A stretch of DNA of 64,000 nt from DAIDKA01 sp036498905 (GCA_036498905.1 DASYER010000077.1:38793-102792), one strand, 5' to 3'; positions 10,123 through 18,742 are shown, counted from the stretch's first letter. Translations and numbers: made by a program. Notes: generated from the sequence alone by a model not told the origin.

Positions 10123-11985
10123 TTAACCGGTGGGTTCTGAGCTGTTGCGTCCGACCGGGGGACGGATCACGAAGCGGAAGCGCGCCTTGCCCACCATCAC
10201 CAGATCCCCATCATTCAAGGTTTCGCGACTGATGCGGTGTGCGTTGACGAACACGCCGTTGGTGCTGTTCAGGTCTTCGATGATGGTCTGTGATCCTTGC
10301 ATCAGCAGCACAGCGTGATGTCGGCTGATGAAGGTCGCATCGATCTGCAGATCGTTGTCGGGAGTGCGGCCGATCGTGGTCTTGCGTCCCAGCACGTGCA
10401 CCACTTCGTGGCCGTCCTGCGAGCGCACCAGCAGGCGCGCGCCGACTTCACGCACCTGTTCATGATTACCGGTATTGCCCGTGCGGATGCTGCGCTGGAT
10501 GTTGTCGACCAGCGCCGCACTGTGCGCAGCCTCGCTTTCCAGTCGCTGCATGAGCGAATCGCGCTCATCCAGCCAACGGCGCGCGTCCGCGACCTCGGCC
10601 TGCATCTGGGTATTGATGCGCGTGAGCTCCTCCACCCGCATACTGCGCGTGCGCACCTCGGCCTCCAGTCGGCTGACGGCATCTTCGGCGATGCGCAGAT
10701 CGGTATCGGCGTTCGCGATCCGCTCCTCGTCGCGGCTGCTGCGTTCCGCCTCGGCCTCGATGGTGCGCGTCTGTGAGGCCACCTGTGCCGTCAGCGCCGT
10801 GATCTGGATTTCGTAGGTGCCGATCTGCGCCACCCGCTGTGCATGCTCGGCGGTAACCTGCTGCACGGCGCGCGCGTGCTCGGCGTTCTGCGTTCGCAGC
10901 GCCGCCAGCTCAGACTCACCCGCGGTGTGCTTCGCAAGCAACGCTGCGAGGGCCTCGTTCCCGGCGCCATGCTGTGCCTCCAGTTCCGCGATGCGCGCCA
11001 CGCGCTGCGCGTTTTCCTCGCGCGCCGACTGCACAGACTGGGTCAGTTCGACGTTGGTGCGGGCCATCGCGCCGGCTTCATCGGTGCGCAGGCCAAGTCT
11101 TGAATTCAGCGTGGCCACTTCGGCCTCAAGCTCGCTCACGCGCCGCGTGCGGCTCTGCAGGTCGCGGGTGAGCTGTAGTCCCTGCTCGGTATTGCGCCCC
11201 AGCTCCGCCGCCAATCGCGACTGTTCCTGATCGCCGCCTGCCACCTGCACATCGAGGCCGCGCAGGATGCTGTCGAAAATGCCGCGGCGCCCTTCCAGGC
11301 AGTGCAGCGCTTCAAGCTGCGCCGCATTCTGCGCCTGCAATTGCGCCACCTGCTGCAAGGCCGCGCTGTGCGCGGCTTCATGACTGGCGAGCAGGCCGGC
11401 CATGCGTGCCGCATCGCTCGCCGCGTTGCCCGCAACTTCAGCCTCGCGACGCTGCAGCGAGGCGCGCAGTTGGCTCTCCTGCTCCTGCGCGAGACGCACC
11501 GCTTCGTCGCGCTCGCGGATCGCGGCGTGCAGGATCTCGATCTGGCTGGTTGCCGCCGCCAGCCCGGCGCGGCCGCCGGTGAGTTCCGCGGACAATGCCG
11601 CCGCACGCTCGGCGGCCGCCAATCCCGCGGTCCGGGATTCGGCCAGCTCCGCTTCGATGATCGTCAGTCGCTCGCCCTTGGCGGCCAGGCGTGTTTCAAG
11701 TTCCGCCAGACTGCCGGCCAGCGAGCGCAGTTCCACTTCGAGCTTCGAGGTCTGCACCGCTGCCGCGGGCGACGACGCCGTCGCATCCGCCGCGGCATCG
11801 GCCGCCGCATTGGGCAGCTGCGGCAGGATCGCCGTGCTCAGCGCCGAGGTGGTCCAGGTGTCGGTGCTCGAGAGAGGGTCCTGCGCCTGACGCGCCTCGT
11901 AGGCCGCAATATCCAGCACCGGCAGCTCGGCCGTGACTTCCGCGTCGCCTGAGCTTTCTGGAAAGGATTGACTGGATGCGTTCAT
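10123..11985 (-). CDS. Coiled-coil protein with C-terminal FHA domain
   Basis: A 620-residue protein. About residues 75-500 are nearly continuous heptad-rich coiled coil with many Ala, Glu, Arg and Leu. The last ~90 residues form an FHA domain with GRTPDND, SRHHA and NSTNG, the phosphothreonine-binding signature. The acidic N-terminus contains Thr residues that could be the domain's own ligand. Such proteins usually act as phospho-dependent scaffolds for kinases, secretion or cell-envelope machines. No Ser/Thr kinase is adjacent. No membrane segment is visible. Confidence 0.85.
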   Translation of the reverse strand: MNASSQSFPESSGDAEVTAELPVLDIAAYEARQAQDPLSSTDTWTTSALSTAILPQLPNAAADAAADATASSPAAAVQTSKLEVELRSLAGSLAELETRLAAKGERLTIIEAELAESRTAGLAAAERAAALSAELTGGRAGLAAATSQIEILHAAIRERDEAVRLAQEQESQLRASLQRREAEVAGNAASDAARMAGLLASHEAAHSAALQQVAQLQAQNAAQLEALHCLEGRRGIFDSILRGLDVQVAGGDQEQSRLAAELGRNTEQGLQLTRDLQSRTRRVSELEAEVATLNSRLGLRTDEAGAMARTNVELTQSVQSAREENAQRVARIAELEAQHGAGNEALAALLAKHTAGESELAALRTQNAEHARAVQQVTAEHAQRVAQIGTYEIQITALTAQVASQTRTIEAEAERSSRDEERIANADTDLRIAEDAVSRLEAEVRTRSMRVEELTRINTQMQAEVADARRWLDERDSLMQRLESEAAHSAALVDNIQRSIRTGNTGNHEQVREVGARLLVRSQDGHEVVHVLGRKTTIGRTPDNDLQIDATFISRHHAVLLMQGSQTIIEDLNSTNGVFVNAHRISRETLNDGDLVMVGKARFRFVIRPPVGRNSSEPTG

Positions 11986-12000
11986 GATGTATGACTCGAT

Positions 12001-12843
12001 TTAACCGCGTAGGAACTCCCGCAACACAGCGCTCAGGGGTGTCGCGGCAAACTCAAACAGATCACTGCCATAGATTTCCGGTTGTTCGACCGTCTGCGCC
12101 CGCAGCAGCAGGTCGCGCACGCGCGCGCTGTCCTGGCCGCGCGCATCACGTGAGCGGATCAGCAAAGTGGGCTGTGCGATCAGGCGCAACCGCTCCGCCG
12201 CCGGGTACTGCATGGCCGCGTGCAATCCCCACCAGGCTTGCGGACCGTTGGCCAGCTGCTCGGCAAGATTTCCCGCAACGCCCGCAGGCTCGGCGCCCTG
12301 GTGCACGGAGCCGCGGACGCGCTCCCATTCGGCCTGCAGATGACTGCCATCGGCCGCGGGCGCCACCGGCCATGGCGCGCGGCGGAATTTCTCGCGTTCG
12401 GCATCATCGGGCACCGGCACACCCGTCAGCACGATCCGGCGCACGACGCTCGGCAGCGCCAGGGCGAGTTCGGCCGCGACCAGCGCGCCGGTCTGATATC
12501 CCATCACATCGACCTGCCGGAAGCGCATCGAGGTACAAAAATCGACTACGGCAACAGCGTAGTCCGCAATGCCCGGTTGTGCCGGGGGCGGATCGGAATT
12601 GCCGAAGCCCGGCAGATCCGGCGCGTACACGGAGCGGTCCATGCCCATGATGCCCAGCAGCGGCAGCAGGCTGCGTGCGGAGCGCGGCGTCGCATGCAGA
12701 CAGATCAGCGAAGTGCTTTCGTCGAAGCCGCCGCCAGGCGGAATCGCGTTGTGCACATGCAGCTGCCCGTAGCGGCTTTCAAAGTAGCCGCGACGCACGC
12801 GCGGCGCGACGGGCAAGGTAGGTTTTGCAGGGCCCTTGGGCAT
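12001..12843 (-). CDS. Alpha/beta-hydrolase-fold protein with Gln at the nucleophile position
   Basis: A 280-residue protein. The oxyanion strand (LICLHATPRSARS), the YAPDLPGFGNSDPP cap region and a C-terminal segment with ..QPTLLIRSRDARGQD fit the alpha/beta hydrolase fold. The nucleophile elbow, normally GxSxG, reads G-Y-Q-T-G, so the catalytic Ser is replaced by Gln. Bases around 12490-12500 confirm the CAG codon. The protein is either catalytically inactive or uses different chemistry. It starts just upstream of the coiled-coil/FHA gene, 15 bases apart, and may be co-transcribed with it. Confidence 0.8.
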   Translation of the reverse strand: MPKGPAKPTLPVAPRVRRGYFESRYGQLHVHNAIPPGGGFDESTSLICLHATPRSARSLLPLLGIMGMDRSVYAPDLPGFGNSDPPPAQPGIADYAVAVVDFCTSMRFRQVDVMGYQTGALVAAELALALPSVVRRIVLTGVPVPDDAEREKFRRAPWPVAPAADGSHLQAEWERVRGSVHQGAEPAGVAGNLAEQLANGPQAWWGLHAAMQYPAAERLRLIAQPTLLIRSRDARGQDSARVRDLLLRAQTVEQPEIYGSDLFEFAATPLSAVLREFLRG

Positions 12844-12973
12844 TCAGCCTCCGACTCACTCAATCGGACCCACTATATAAGGATTCGCAGCGCTCTTTAA
12901 GGAACGAGACGCCGTACCTGGCACCAGGTCTCAATCTGCGCGCAAACTGGGCGGAATGGCCAAGGAGATCGCC

Positions 12974-13186
12974 ATGATTCGCATTATTTTTCCGCTGCTC
13001 GCCGCGCTCCTGTGCGCAGGTTGCGGATTGGCCGGCACCGCCGTCGCAACCGGAACGGGAGCCGCTGCAGAAGTGCAGCAGGCGCAGCAGGCCAAACAGA
13101 CCGAAGATCGCGTCAAACGCGAGCTGGACCAGGCGCAACAGGCCGCCGCGCAACAGCGCGACGCCGCCGAAGAGCAGGGTAAGTAG
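12974..13186 (+). CDS. Small lipoprotein with Gln/Ala-rich coiled coil
   Basis: A 70-residue protein when started at the ATG at 12974, preceded by AAGGAG a few bases upstream. It has a signal peptide with lipobox LLCAGC, a Gly/Ala/Thr linker, then a charged Gln/Ala helix (VQQAQQAKQTEDRVKRELD) that should form a coiled coil. This layout resembles small murein-associated lipoproteins, but no family is recognised. It is convergent with the next gene and ends at a strong hairpin. Confidence 0.7.
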   Translation: MIRIIFPLLAALLCAGCGLAGTAVATGTGAAAEVQQAQQAKQTEDRVKRELDQAQQAAAQQRDAAEEQGK

Positions 13187-13200
13187 CCCGCCCTGACGAC

Positions 13201-13224
13201 CCCCTGGGCTTACCTGCCCAGGGG
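13201..13224. terminator. Perfect inverted repeat between convergent genes
   Basis: Nine-base arms (CCCCTGGGC and GCCCAGGGG) flank a six-base loop, in the 54-base gap between the stop codons of the small lipoprotein (plus) and the glyoxalase-fold protein (minus). There is no T-run on either side. A bidirectional terminator or RNA-stabilising hairpin is the simplest reading. Confidence 0.55.
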
Positions 13225-13240
13225 ATGCCGTACCCGTTCC

Positions 13241-14356
13241 TTACTTGCCGCGGCGCGGCGCCTTGCGGGCCTTGGCGCGCGGTTTGCTCTTGGCTTTGGC
13301 CTTGCTCTTGGCTTTGGCCTTGCTCTTGGCTTTAGCCTTGGTTTTAGTCTTGGCTTTCGTCTTGACCTTGCGCGCCGGGGCCTTCTTGGCCTTGCGTCCG
13401 GTTGCTTTCGCCTTTGGCTTTGCCTTGGACACGGGCTTGGCTTTAGCCTTTGATTTGGCCTTGGCCTTCGCTTTAGTCTTGGTTTTGGCGGCCGCCTTGC
13501 TCTTCGCCTTCGCCTTCGCCTTCGCTTTCGTCTTCACCTTCGCCTTTGCAGGTGCCTTCGGGGCTGCCACGGCGGCCTCCTTTGGCCCATGCACGGCCAG
13601 CATCACCCCATGCGAGTCGACCATCTGAGCCACCCAGTTGCCACCGGGCACCTGGTGCGGCCCATTCAACACCTGACCGCTCGCCGACTTGGTCGCCGTC
13701 ACGGCGGCCGATACGCTCGGAACGTTGAAGTAAACGAGCCATCGGGGCCGGGTGGAGGATTGATCCTTGCCCCACACGAAGGCTCCGCCCATCTGGGTCT
13801 TGCCCAGGCCGAACAGGTAGTAAGTGCCGACATCGCCGCCCATCTCGTGAGTAGCGAGCACTTCCCAGCCGAAAATATCCTTGTAGAACTGCAACGCGGC
13901 CTGCGGGTCCGCCGCGGTCAGCTCATGCCAGACCACCGGTGCGTCCTTCGGATCAGTTCCACCTGACATCCCGGTGCCCGGCTGATACAAGCCGATGGTG
14001 GCACCCTGCGGATCGGCAATGACGGCATAGCTGCCGCCATCGGCCCCCACCGCGGTGACGGGATGCAGGACCTGGCCACCCCGGGCCTGCACGGCGTCGA
14101 GCGCGGCCGCAACATCTGGCACTCCGACATAGGTGAGCCAACTCGGGCCCGCCTTGTTCGCCAGGGGGTCCTTGCCCACCACTCGGGCGCCGCCGACCGG
14201 GCCGCTCGCCCGCGACAGCATGGTGTATTCCTCACTGCCCTCCCAGGGTTGGGCGCTCCAGCCGAACACTTTGGAATAGAAGCCGGCACCCGCTGCCGGG
14301 TCGGCCGTCAGCAATTCGTGCCAGAGGAACTGGCCCAGGACCGCAGAGCTGCTCAT
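13241..14356 (-). CDS. Two-domain VOC (glyoxalase-fold) protein with histone H1-like Lys/Ala tail
   Basis: A 371-residue protein. Residues ~1-125 and ~135-260 are two VOC domains, each beginning with a (V/L)WHEL(T/L)(T/A)ADP motif and holding the GWE/GWS and GAR/GAF segments common in this family. Residues ~265-371 are almost purely Lys and Ala in short KAKAK and KSKAKAK repeats with some Pro and Thr, ending KAPRRGK. Such tails resemble bacterial histone H1-like proteins and should bind DNA or RNA. The DNA encoding the tail is correspondingly repetitive. Fusion of a small-molecule-binding fold to a nucleic-acid-binding tail is unusual; function unknown. Confidence 0.85.
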   Translation of the reverse strand: MSSSAVLGQFLWHELLTADPAAGAGFYSKVFGWSAQPWEGSEEYTMLSRASGPVGGARVVGKDPLANKAGPSWLTYVGVPDVAAALDAVQARGGQVLHPVTAVGADGGSYAVIADPQGATIGLYQPGTGMSGGTDPKDAPVVWHELTAADPQAALQFYKDIFGWEVLATHEMGGDVGTYYLFGLGKTQMGGAFVWGKDQSSTRPRWLVYFNVPSVSAAVTATKSASGQVLNGPHQVPGGNWVAQMVDSHGVMLAVHGPKEAAVAAPKAPAKAKVKTKAKAKAKAKSKAAAKTKTKAKAKAKSKAKAKPVSKAKPKAKATGRKAKKAPARKVKTKAKTKTKAKAKSKAKAKSKAKAKSKPRAKARKAPRRGK

Positions 14357-14532
14357 TGTGTGAATCCCCTTTTTCGCGAAACTGCGCGAAGGTCCCCGAC
14401 TCTAAAGCGCGGATGGCAAATGATTCAACCTCCGCCGTGACGTGACACAGGTCGCAGCTGCGTCAAACCACTCCCACCGGATCGCCCATGGCGCGACAAT
14501 GGGTGCGCTCCAAGGCCAATGCGGGAATTCCC

Positions 14533-15105
14533 ATGCACGTAATTTCGAAGCCGACCCTGCCCCGCGCGATGCTGCTCGCCACGCTGCTGGCGCTGCCCGC
14601 ATGGGCCGCCGCCCAAAGCGCACCGGTGGCGGCACCGCCGGCCCCGAAGCCCGGTGATTTTCGCGGCTTCTCCGGAGTGCACTGGCCCACGGATTTCGAC
14701 GTCCGTTCCGGACATTGCGACCGCACGCGGATCACCGAAAACCCGCGCCATAGCGATGCGATGGCGAGCCTGGGTGAACGTCGGGCATTGAACCGCACCG
14801 CGGCCATGCTCGTCGGCGCGCACGTGTCGGATCTGCTGCCGGCACGCATCGGCGCCGAAGTCGATGAAGGCGATCGGGCCTGCATGGGCCAGGTGCTGGA
14901 ACTGGGGGCCAGTGGTCGCTGGGTGCGCTGGGACAATGGCGCCACCGGCATTCACTATGAAATGCGCCCGGACAGCGGCCGGGATGGCATTGCCGGTGCG
15001 TGCCGCGCCTTTCGCCTCAAGGCGGTCGGCAATGACCAGCACGTCAAGCACCGCGCGATGGCGTGCGAGTCCGGCCCGGGACTGTGGCAGCTGTCGGGCC
15101 TCTAG
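14533..15105 (+). CDS. Secreted hypothetical protein
   Basis: 190 residues from the ATG at 14533, chosen because it opens a good signal peptide (MHVISKPTLPRAMLLATLL) ending near AWAAAQ. An upstream in-frame ATG at 14488 would put 15 extra residues before it. The mature part has four Cys (CDRTR, DRACMG, AGACRAF, MACESG), suggesting two disulfides in the periplasm. No family recognised. It converges on ilvB, with 16 bases between stops. Confidence 0.65.
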   Translation: MHVISKPTLPRAMLLATLLALPAWAAAQSAPVAAPPAPKPGDFRGFSGVHWPTDFDVRSGHCDRTRITENPRHSDAMASLGERRALNRTAAMLVGAHVSDLLPARIGAEVDEGDRACMGQVLELGASGRWVRWDNGATGIHYEMRPDSGRDGIAGACRAFRLKAVGNDQHVKHRAMACESGPGLWQLSGL

Positions 15106-15121
15106 CGGCCGCGAATAGCGT

Positions 15122-16996
15122 TCAGAAACTCTCGGCAGAAACCGGTGTCGGGGTTTCCGGCAGCGCGCGCGAGGCGATGAAGTCGCCGGTGATCATTTCG
15201 GCATAGGGCTGCCCGGGGCCGACCATCGGGAACACGCCCGCGTCGCGGTCGATCACGACTTCGAGGAAGGCCGGACCCTTGAAGTCGATGAACTCGGCCA
15301 CCACCCGCGAGACGTCCTTCTTGTCGGTAAGCCGCACCGCGTAGCGGAAGCCATCGGCCTGCGCGGCCTTGATGAAATCCTTGGTGTGCAGGGACTTGTC
15401 GCTGGCCGAAAAGCGACCCTTGAAGAACAGCTTCTGCCACTGGCGCACCATGCCGTCGCCGTTGTTGTTCAGCACGACCACCTTCACCGGCAGATCGTAG
15501 GTCGCCACCGTCTCCAGCTCACCGATATTCATACGGATGCTGGCATCGCCATCGATGTCGATGACCAGTGCCTGCGGATGCGCGATCTGCGCACCGATCG
15601 CGGCCGGCAGTCCGAAGCCCATGGTGCCCATGCTGCCGGAGGTCAGCCACAGTCGCGGGTGCCGAAAATCGAAGTACTGAGCCGCCCACATCTGGTGCTG
15701 GCCGACGCCGGTGGAGACGATCGCCTCACCTTTGGTCAGGCGGTTGATCTCCTCGATCACATGGTAGGGCTGGATCGCGACGCTGTTACGGTCGTAGTTG
15801 AAGGCGTGGTCGCGCTTGAGGATGTCGATATGCGCACGCCAGGCCGAAAAGTCCGGATTGAAGCCCACGCGACGACCGTGGCTCACGAGCGCCCGCAGCG
15901 CCTCATCGAGCAACCCGACGTGGCTCCACTGCACTTTGCGGACCTTGTCGATTTCGGCGCGATCGATATCGAACTGGGCGATGGCCTTGGCGTTGGGCGC
16001 AAATTTCGCCGGCACCGTGGCCACCCGATCATCGAAGCGCGCCCCCAGGGCAATCAGGAAATCGCAATCATCGACGGCGTAGTTGGCATAGGCCGCACCG
16101 TGCATGCCGAGCATCCCGACGCACAGCGGCGCCTTGGTGTCCATGGCACCCAGTCCCATCAGGGTCGTCACCACCGGCACGCCGAAGGCCTGCGAAAACT
16201 GTTTCAGCGCCTCGGATGCCTGCGCGTTGATGACGCCGCCACCGGCATAGATCAGCGGGCGTTTGGCGGCCCCGAGCAGCTCGAAGAAGCGGTTGGCATC
16301 AGCGGTTGAGAGGCTGTCGCGCACCAGATTCACGATGCGGCTGCGATAGCCGGGCACCGGCAAGGTGCCGCCGCCGACATAGGCACCCTTCCAGTTCTGC
16401 ACATCCTTCGGCACGTCCACCACCACCGGACCGGGCCGGCCGGTGCGGGCGATCTCGAATGCCGTGCGCATCGTTGCTTCCAGCTTCGCCGGGTCGGTCA
16501 CCAGGAAAATATGCTTGGCCACGGCGCCCATCAGCGAGGCCACCGGCGCCTCCTGGAAGGCATCGGTGCCGATGGCGCCCGTCGCCACCTGTCCGCAGAT
16601 CACGACCACCGGAATGGAGTCGGCCATGCAGTCCCGGACCGGCGTGACGGTATTCGTGGCGCCGGGGCCGGAGGTCACCAGGCACACGCCGACCCTGCCG
16701 GTGGCCCGGGCGTAACCTGCGGCCATGAATCCCGCGCCCTGCTCGTTCGCCGGGACGATCAGCGGCACCTGCCGAGTGCCCTGCGCCTGCGCCTGCGCCT
16801 GCTCGTTGAACAGGAATACGGCATCGTAGGTCGGCAGAATCGCCCCGCCGCTATAGCCGAAAATGGCCGTAACCCCCTCATCGGCGAGCACCTGCACCAG
16901 CATCTGGGCGCCGGTCATCACCTGGCCGGCCAAGGGGTGCCCGGCGGGCCGGGGCATGGTGACGGTATCGTTCATTTCGCAAGCTCGAGGAGGCAT
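15122..16996 (-). CDS. ilvB: Acetolactate synthase, large (catalytic) subunit
   Basis: A 624-residue ThDP enzyme that condenses two pyruvates (or pyruvate and 2-oxobutyrate), the first common step of branched-chain amino acid synthesis. Seen: the N-terminal ThDP-activation region (ADEGVTAIFGYSGGA), the central domain (PLIYAGGGV), and the C-terminal ThDP/Mg site GDGDASIRMNIGELET followed by MVRQWQKLFFKGRFS. The segment between reads NNNGDGMVRQ where homologues have NNQ.LGMVRQ, a mild variant. The start may be the ATG at 16975 (MNDTVTMPRP) rather than 16996. The regulatory subunit ilvN is divergent, 108 bases away, instead of downstream in one operon. Confidence 0.95.
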   Translation of the reverse strand: MPPRACEMNDTVTMPRPAGHPLAGQVMTGAQMLVQVLADEGVTAIFGYSGGAILPTYDAVFLFNEQAQAQAQGTRQVPLIVPANEQGAGFMAAGYARATGRVGVCLVTSGPGATNTVTPVRDCMADSIPVVVICGQVATGAIGTDAFQEAPVASLMGAVAKHIFLVTDPAKLEATMRTAFEIARTGRPGPVVVDVPKDVQNWKGAYVGGGTLPVPGYRSRIVNLVRDSLSTADANRFFELLGAAKRPLIYAGGGVINAQASEALKQFSQAFGVPVVTTLMGLGAMDTKAPLCVGMLGMHGAAYANYAVDDCDFLIALGARFDDRVATVPAKFAPNAKAIAQFDIDRAEIDKVRKVQWSHVGLLDEALRALVSHGRRVGFNPDFSAWRAHIDILKRDHAFNYDRNSVAIQPYHVIEEINRLTKGEAIVSTGVGQHQMWAAQYFDFRHPRLWLTSGSMGTMGFGLPAAIGAQIAHPQALVIDIDGDASIRMNIGELETVATYDLPVKVVVLNNNGDGMVRQWQKLFFKGRFSASDKSLHTKDFIKAAQADGFRYAVRLTDKKDVSRVVAEFIDFKGPAFLEVVIDRDAGVFPMVGPGQPYAEMITGDFIASRALPETPTPVSAESF

Positions 16997-17058
16997 TACC
17001 TGTAGGGGGTCTTAAAGAGTAGCAGTTTGGTGCACGGAGAGGCTACAGTTGCCCTTTA

Positions 17059-17080
17059 AGCCCATTTTTGGGCTGATTTT
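17059..17080 (+). promoter_or_regulatory. Small hairpin plus T-tract in the ilvB-ilvN intergenic region
   Basis: A six-base stem (AGCCCA/TGGGCT) with a T4 loop is followed by GATTTT, 25 bases before the ilvN start. It looks like a weak intrinsic terminator and could act as an attenuator for ilvN. No Ile/Leu/Val-rich leader ORF was found, so regulation is only suggested. Confidence 0.3.
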
Positions 17081-17104
17081 CGGGTAATTCGTCGCTTAAA
17101 TTCC

Positions 17105-17614
17105 ATGCGCCACATCATCGCCATTCTTCTGCAGAACGAGGCCGGAGCGCTGTCGCGCGTCGCGGGCCTGTTTTCCACCCGCGGCTACAACATCGAATCC
17201 CTGTCGGTCGCCCCGACGGACGAGGCGACGGTATCGCGCATCACCATGGTGACCTCCGGTTCGGATGCCATCATCCAGCAGATCGTCAATCAGCTGCACA
17301 AGCTCATCGATGTGGTGCGGGTCGAGGACATGACCACCGGCGAACACCTGGAGCGCGAGCTGGTGCTGCTGAAGCTCAAGGTGCGACCGGAAAACACCGA
17401 TGCACTGCGTGGCTATGTGGTGCGCACCGGCGGGCGGGTGCTCGATCCGGCACTCGACGGGTTCATCGTCGAACTGACCGCCAGCGAGGCGGAGATCAAC
17501 ACCTTCATCCGCGACCTGACCTCGCGGGCGGAGCTGCTGGAGGTCGCCCGCAGCGGGGCCCTCGGCATGGGCCGCACCGCCCGGCCGATGCAGCTGGTGA
17601 AATCCGGCGCCTGA
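17105..17614 (+). CDS. ilvN: Acetolactate synthase, small regulatory subunit
   Basis: 169 residues, the usual IlvN/IlvH length. An N-terminal ACT domain (RHIIAILLQNEAGALSRVAG, FSTRGYNIESLSV) binds valine for feedback inhibition. The C-terminal half (ELVLLKLKV, GRVLDPALDGFIVELTA) is the ALS_ss_C domain that activates the catalytic subunit. It pairs with the divergent ilvB. Its stop codon abuts the convergent ferredoxin gene with no gap. Confidence 0.95.
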   Translation: MRHIIAILLQNEAGALSRVAGLFSTRGYNIESLSVAPTDEATVSRITMVTSGSDAIIQQIVNQLHKLIDVVRVEDMTTGEHLERELVLLKLKVRPENTDALRGYVVRTGGRVLDPALDGFIVELTASEAEINTFIRDLTSRAELLEVARSGALGMGRTARPMQLVKSGA

Positions 17615-17977
17615 TCAGCCCGGCAGCGGGGCGGTCGCGAAGGCCAGCTCGCGCACCGGACGACCGGCCAGCAGGTGCTCCTGGATGATCCGCTCCAGGT
17701 TCTTCGGAGAGCAGTCGCGATACCAGGTGCCTTCCGGGTAGACGACCGCAATGGGCCCGGCCACGCAGATGCGCAGGCAGTCGGCCTTGGTGCGCAGCAC
17801 GCCCTCTTCTGCATCCGCCAGGCCCAGTTCGCGCAGGCGCTGTTTCAGGTAGTGCCAGGACTCTTCCTGCTCCTTTTCATCGGCGCATTTACCGCCCATG
17901 CACAGGAAAATATGCCGGCGGTTTTCCCCTAAGCGAATCTTGCGTACGGCCTTGTGCAGTGCGTCGGCGTCATCCAT
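17615..17977 (-). CDS. Thioredoxin-like [2Fe-2S] ferredoxin
   Basis: 120 residues. The cysteine pattern FLCMGGKC near residue 25 and ADCLRICVAGP near 65-75 matches the thioredoxin-fold [2Fe-2S] ferredoxins related to the NuoE C-terminal domain. The central WYRDCSPKNLERIIQEHL segment is typical of the stand-alone family. It is probably a soluble electron carrier; the partner is unknown. The start at 17977 lies just downstream of the PII gene, which runs in the same direction. Confidence 0.88.
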   Translation of the reverse strand: MDDADALHKAVRKIRLGENRRHIFLCMGGKCADEKEQEESWHYLKQRLRELGLADAEEGVLRTKADCLRICVAGPIAVVYPEGTWYRDCSPKNLERIIQEHLLAGRPVRELAFATAPLPG

Positions 17978-18014
17978 ACGCGGCAGTGTACAGCCTCAGA
18001 CGGCCGCAGACGCT

Positions 18015-18036
18015 CGGGGCCGCATACGCGGCCCCG
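18015..18036. terminator. Perfect nine-base-pair hairpin after the PII gene
   Basis: Arms CGGGGCCGC and GCGGCCCCG with a four-base loop lie in the 82-base gap between the PII stop codon and the ferredoxin start. There is no T-run. It could end or attenuate PII transcription before the ferredoxin. Confidence 0.45.
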
Positions 18037-18059
18037 GATGTGTGAGAAGTTGCGGAAAG

Positions 18060-18398
18060 TTACAGCGCGGTGTCGTCAGTCTCGCCGGTACGAATGCGGA
18101 TGACGCGCTGGATGTCGGTGATGAAGATCTTGCCGTCGCCGACCTTGCCGGTTTTGGCGGACTTGAGGATCGCTTCGACGACCTGGTCGGCCAGGTCGCT
18201 GCGCACCGCCACCTCGATACGGGTCTTGGGCACAAAATCCACCACATATTCAGCGCCGCGGTACAGCTCGGTGTGGCCGCGTTGCCGGCCGAATCCCTTG
18301 ACTTCCGTGACAGTCATTCCCGAAACGCCGATGTCAGACAGCGCGGCGCGTACGTCGTCGAGCTTGAACGGCTTGATGATCGCGGTGACCAGTTTCAT
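18060..18398 (-). CDS. glnK: PII nitrogen-regulatory protein (GlnK/GlnB family)
   Basis: 112 residues, standard PII length. Signatures: MKLVTAIIKPFKLDDVR, the T-loop uridylylation site in TELYRGAEYVVDF (Tyr near residue 51) and the C-terminal GDGKIFI plus VIRIRTGE.D motif. PII trimers sense ATP/ADP and 2-oxoglutarate and control ammonium uptake and glutamine synthetase. No amtB follows, so GlnK versus GlnB cannot be settled by context. The sigma-54-type promoter upstream favours a nitrogen-limitation-induced GlnK role. Confidence 0.93.
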   Translation of the reverse strand: MKLVTAIIKPFKLDDVRAALSDIGVSGMTVTEVKGFGRQRGHTELYRGAEYVVDFVPKTRIEVAVRSDLADQVVEAILKSAKTGKVGDGKIFITDIQRVIRIRTGETDDTAL

Positions 18399-18455
18399 GT
18401 TGTTAAATCCCCGTCCAGATACTTATGGGCCATGTTACGCAGGCCAGAGCATTTT

Positions 18456-18471
18456 TGCAGTTTTCGTGCCA
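18456..18471 (-). promoter_or_regulatory. Sigma-54 (-24/-12) promoter of the PII gene
   Basis: The minus strand reads TGGCACGAAAACTGCA. It matches the RpoN consensus TGGCACG-N4-TTGCA with one mismatch, and the invariant GG and GC dinucleotides are correctly spaced. It lies about 58 bases upstream of the PII start codon. This implies NtrC-type activation under nitrogen limitation. A possible upstream activator palindrome is at 18533-18553 (TGCGC...GCGCA). Confidence 0.7.
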
Positions 18472-18742
18472 TGTGCAATGCGGCTGGAAAATCATGGGTT
18501 TTCAAGCCCTCCCGCATTTGCCGGCGGCGATTTGCGCACCGTTGGGGAGCGCATTCGCCGCAGGACCGCCCCGAATTGGTGCGTTGTGGGGGAGGCGGCC
18601 TCGGCCCGGCTTGCCCCCCAGCTCACTTCCAAGCTCAGCAGTTCATGCCGCAACGCAAGCCGGCCCACCGACGTTGCCCTTTCGCGTGCCGGGCGGCGCT
18701 GCGCGCGCTGCGTCATGAACTGCCGCTCTTCGTCCTCGCAAT

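Noticed and set aside
13260..13560. Short tandem repeats that look like a DNA satellite
   Set aside because: They are in frame and encode the Lys/Ala tail of a protein; not a CRISPR or intergenic repeat.
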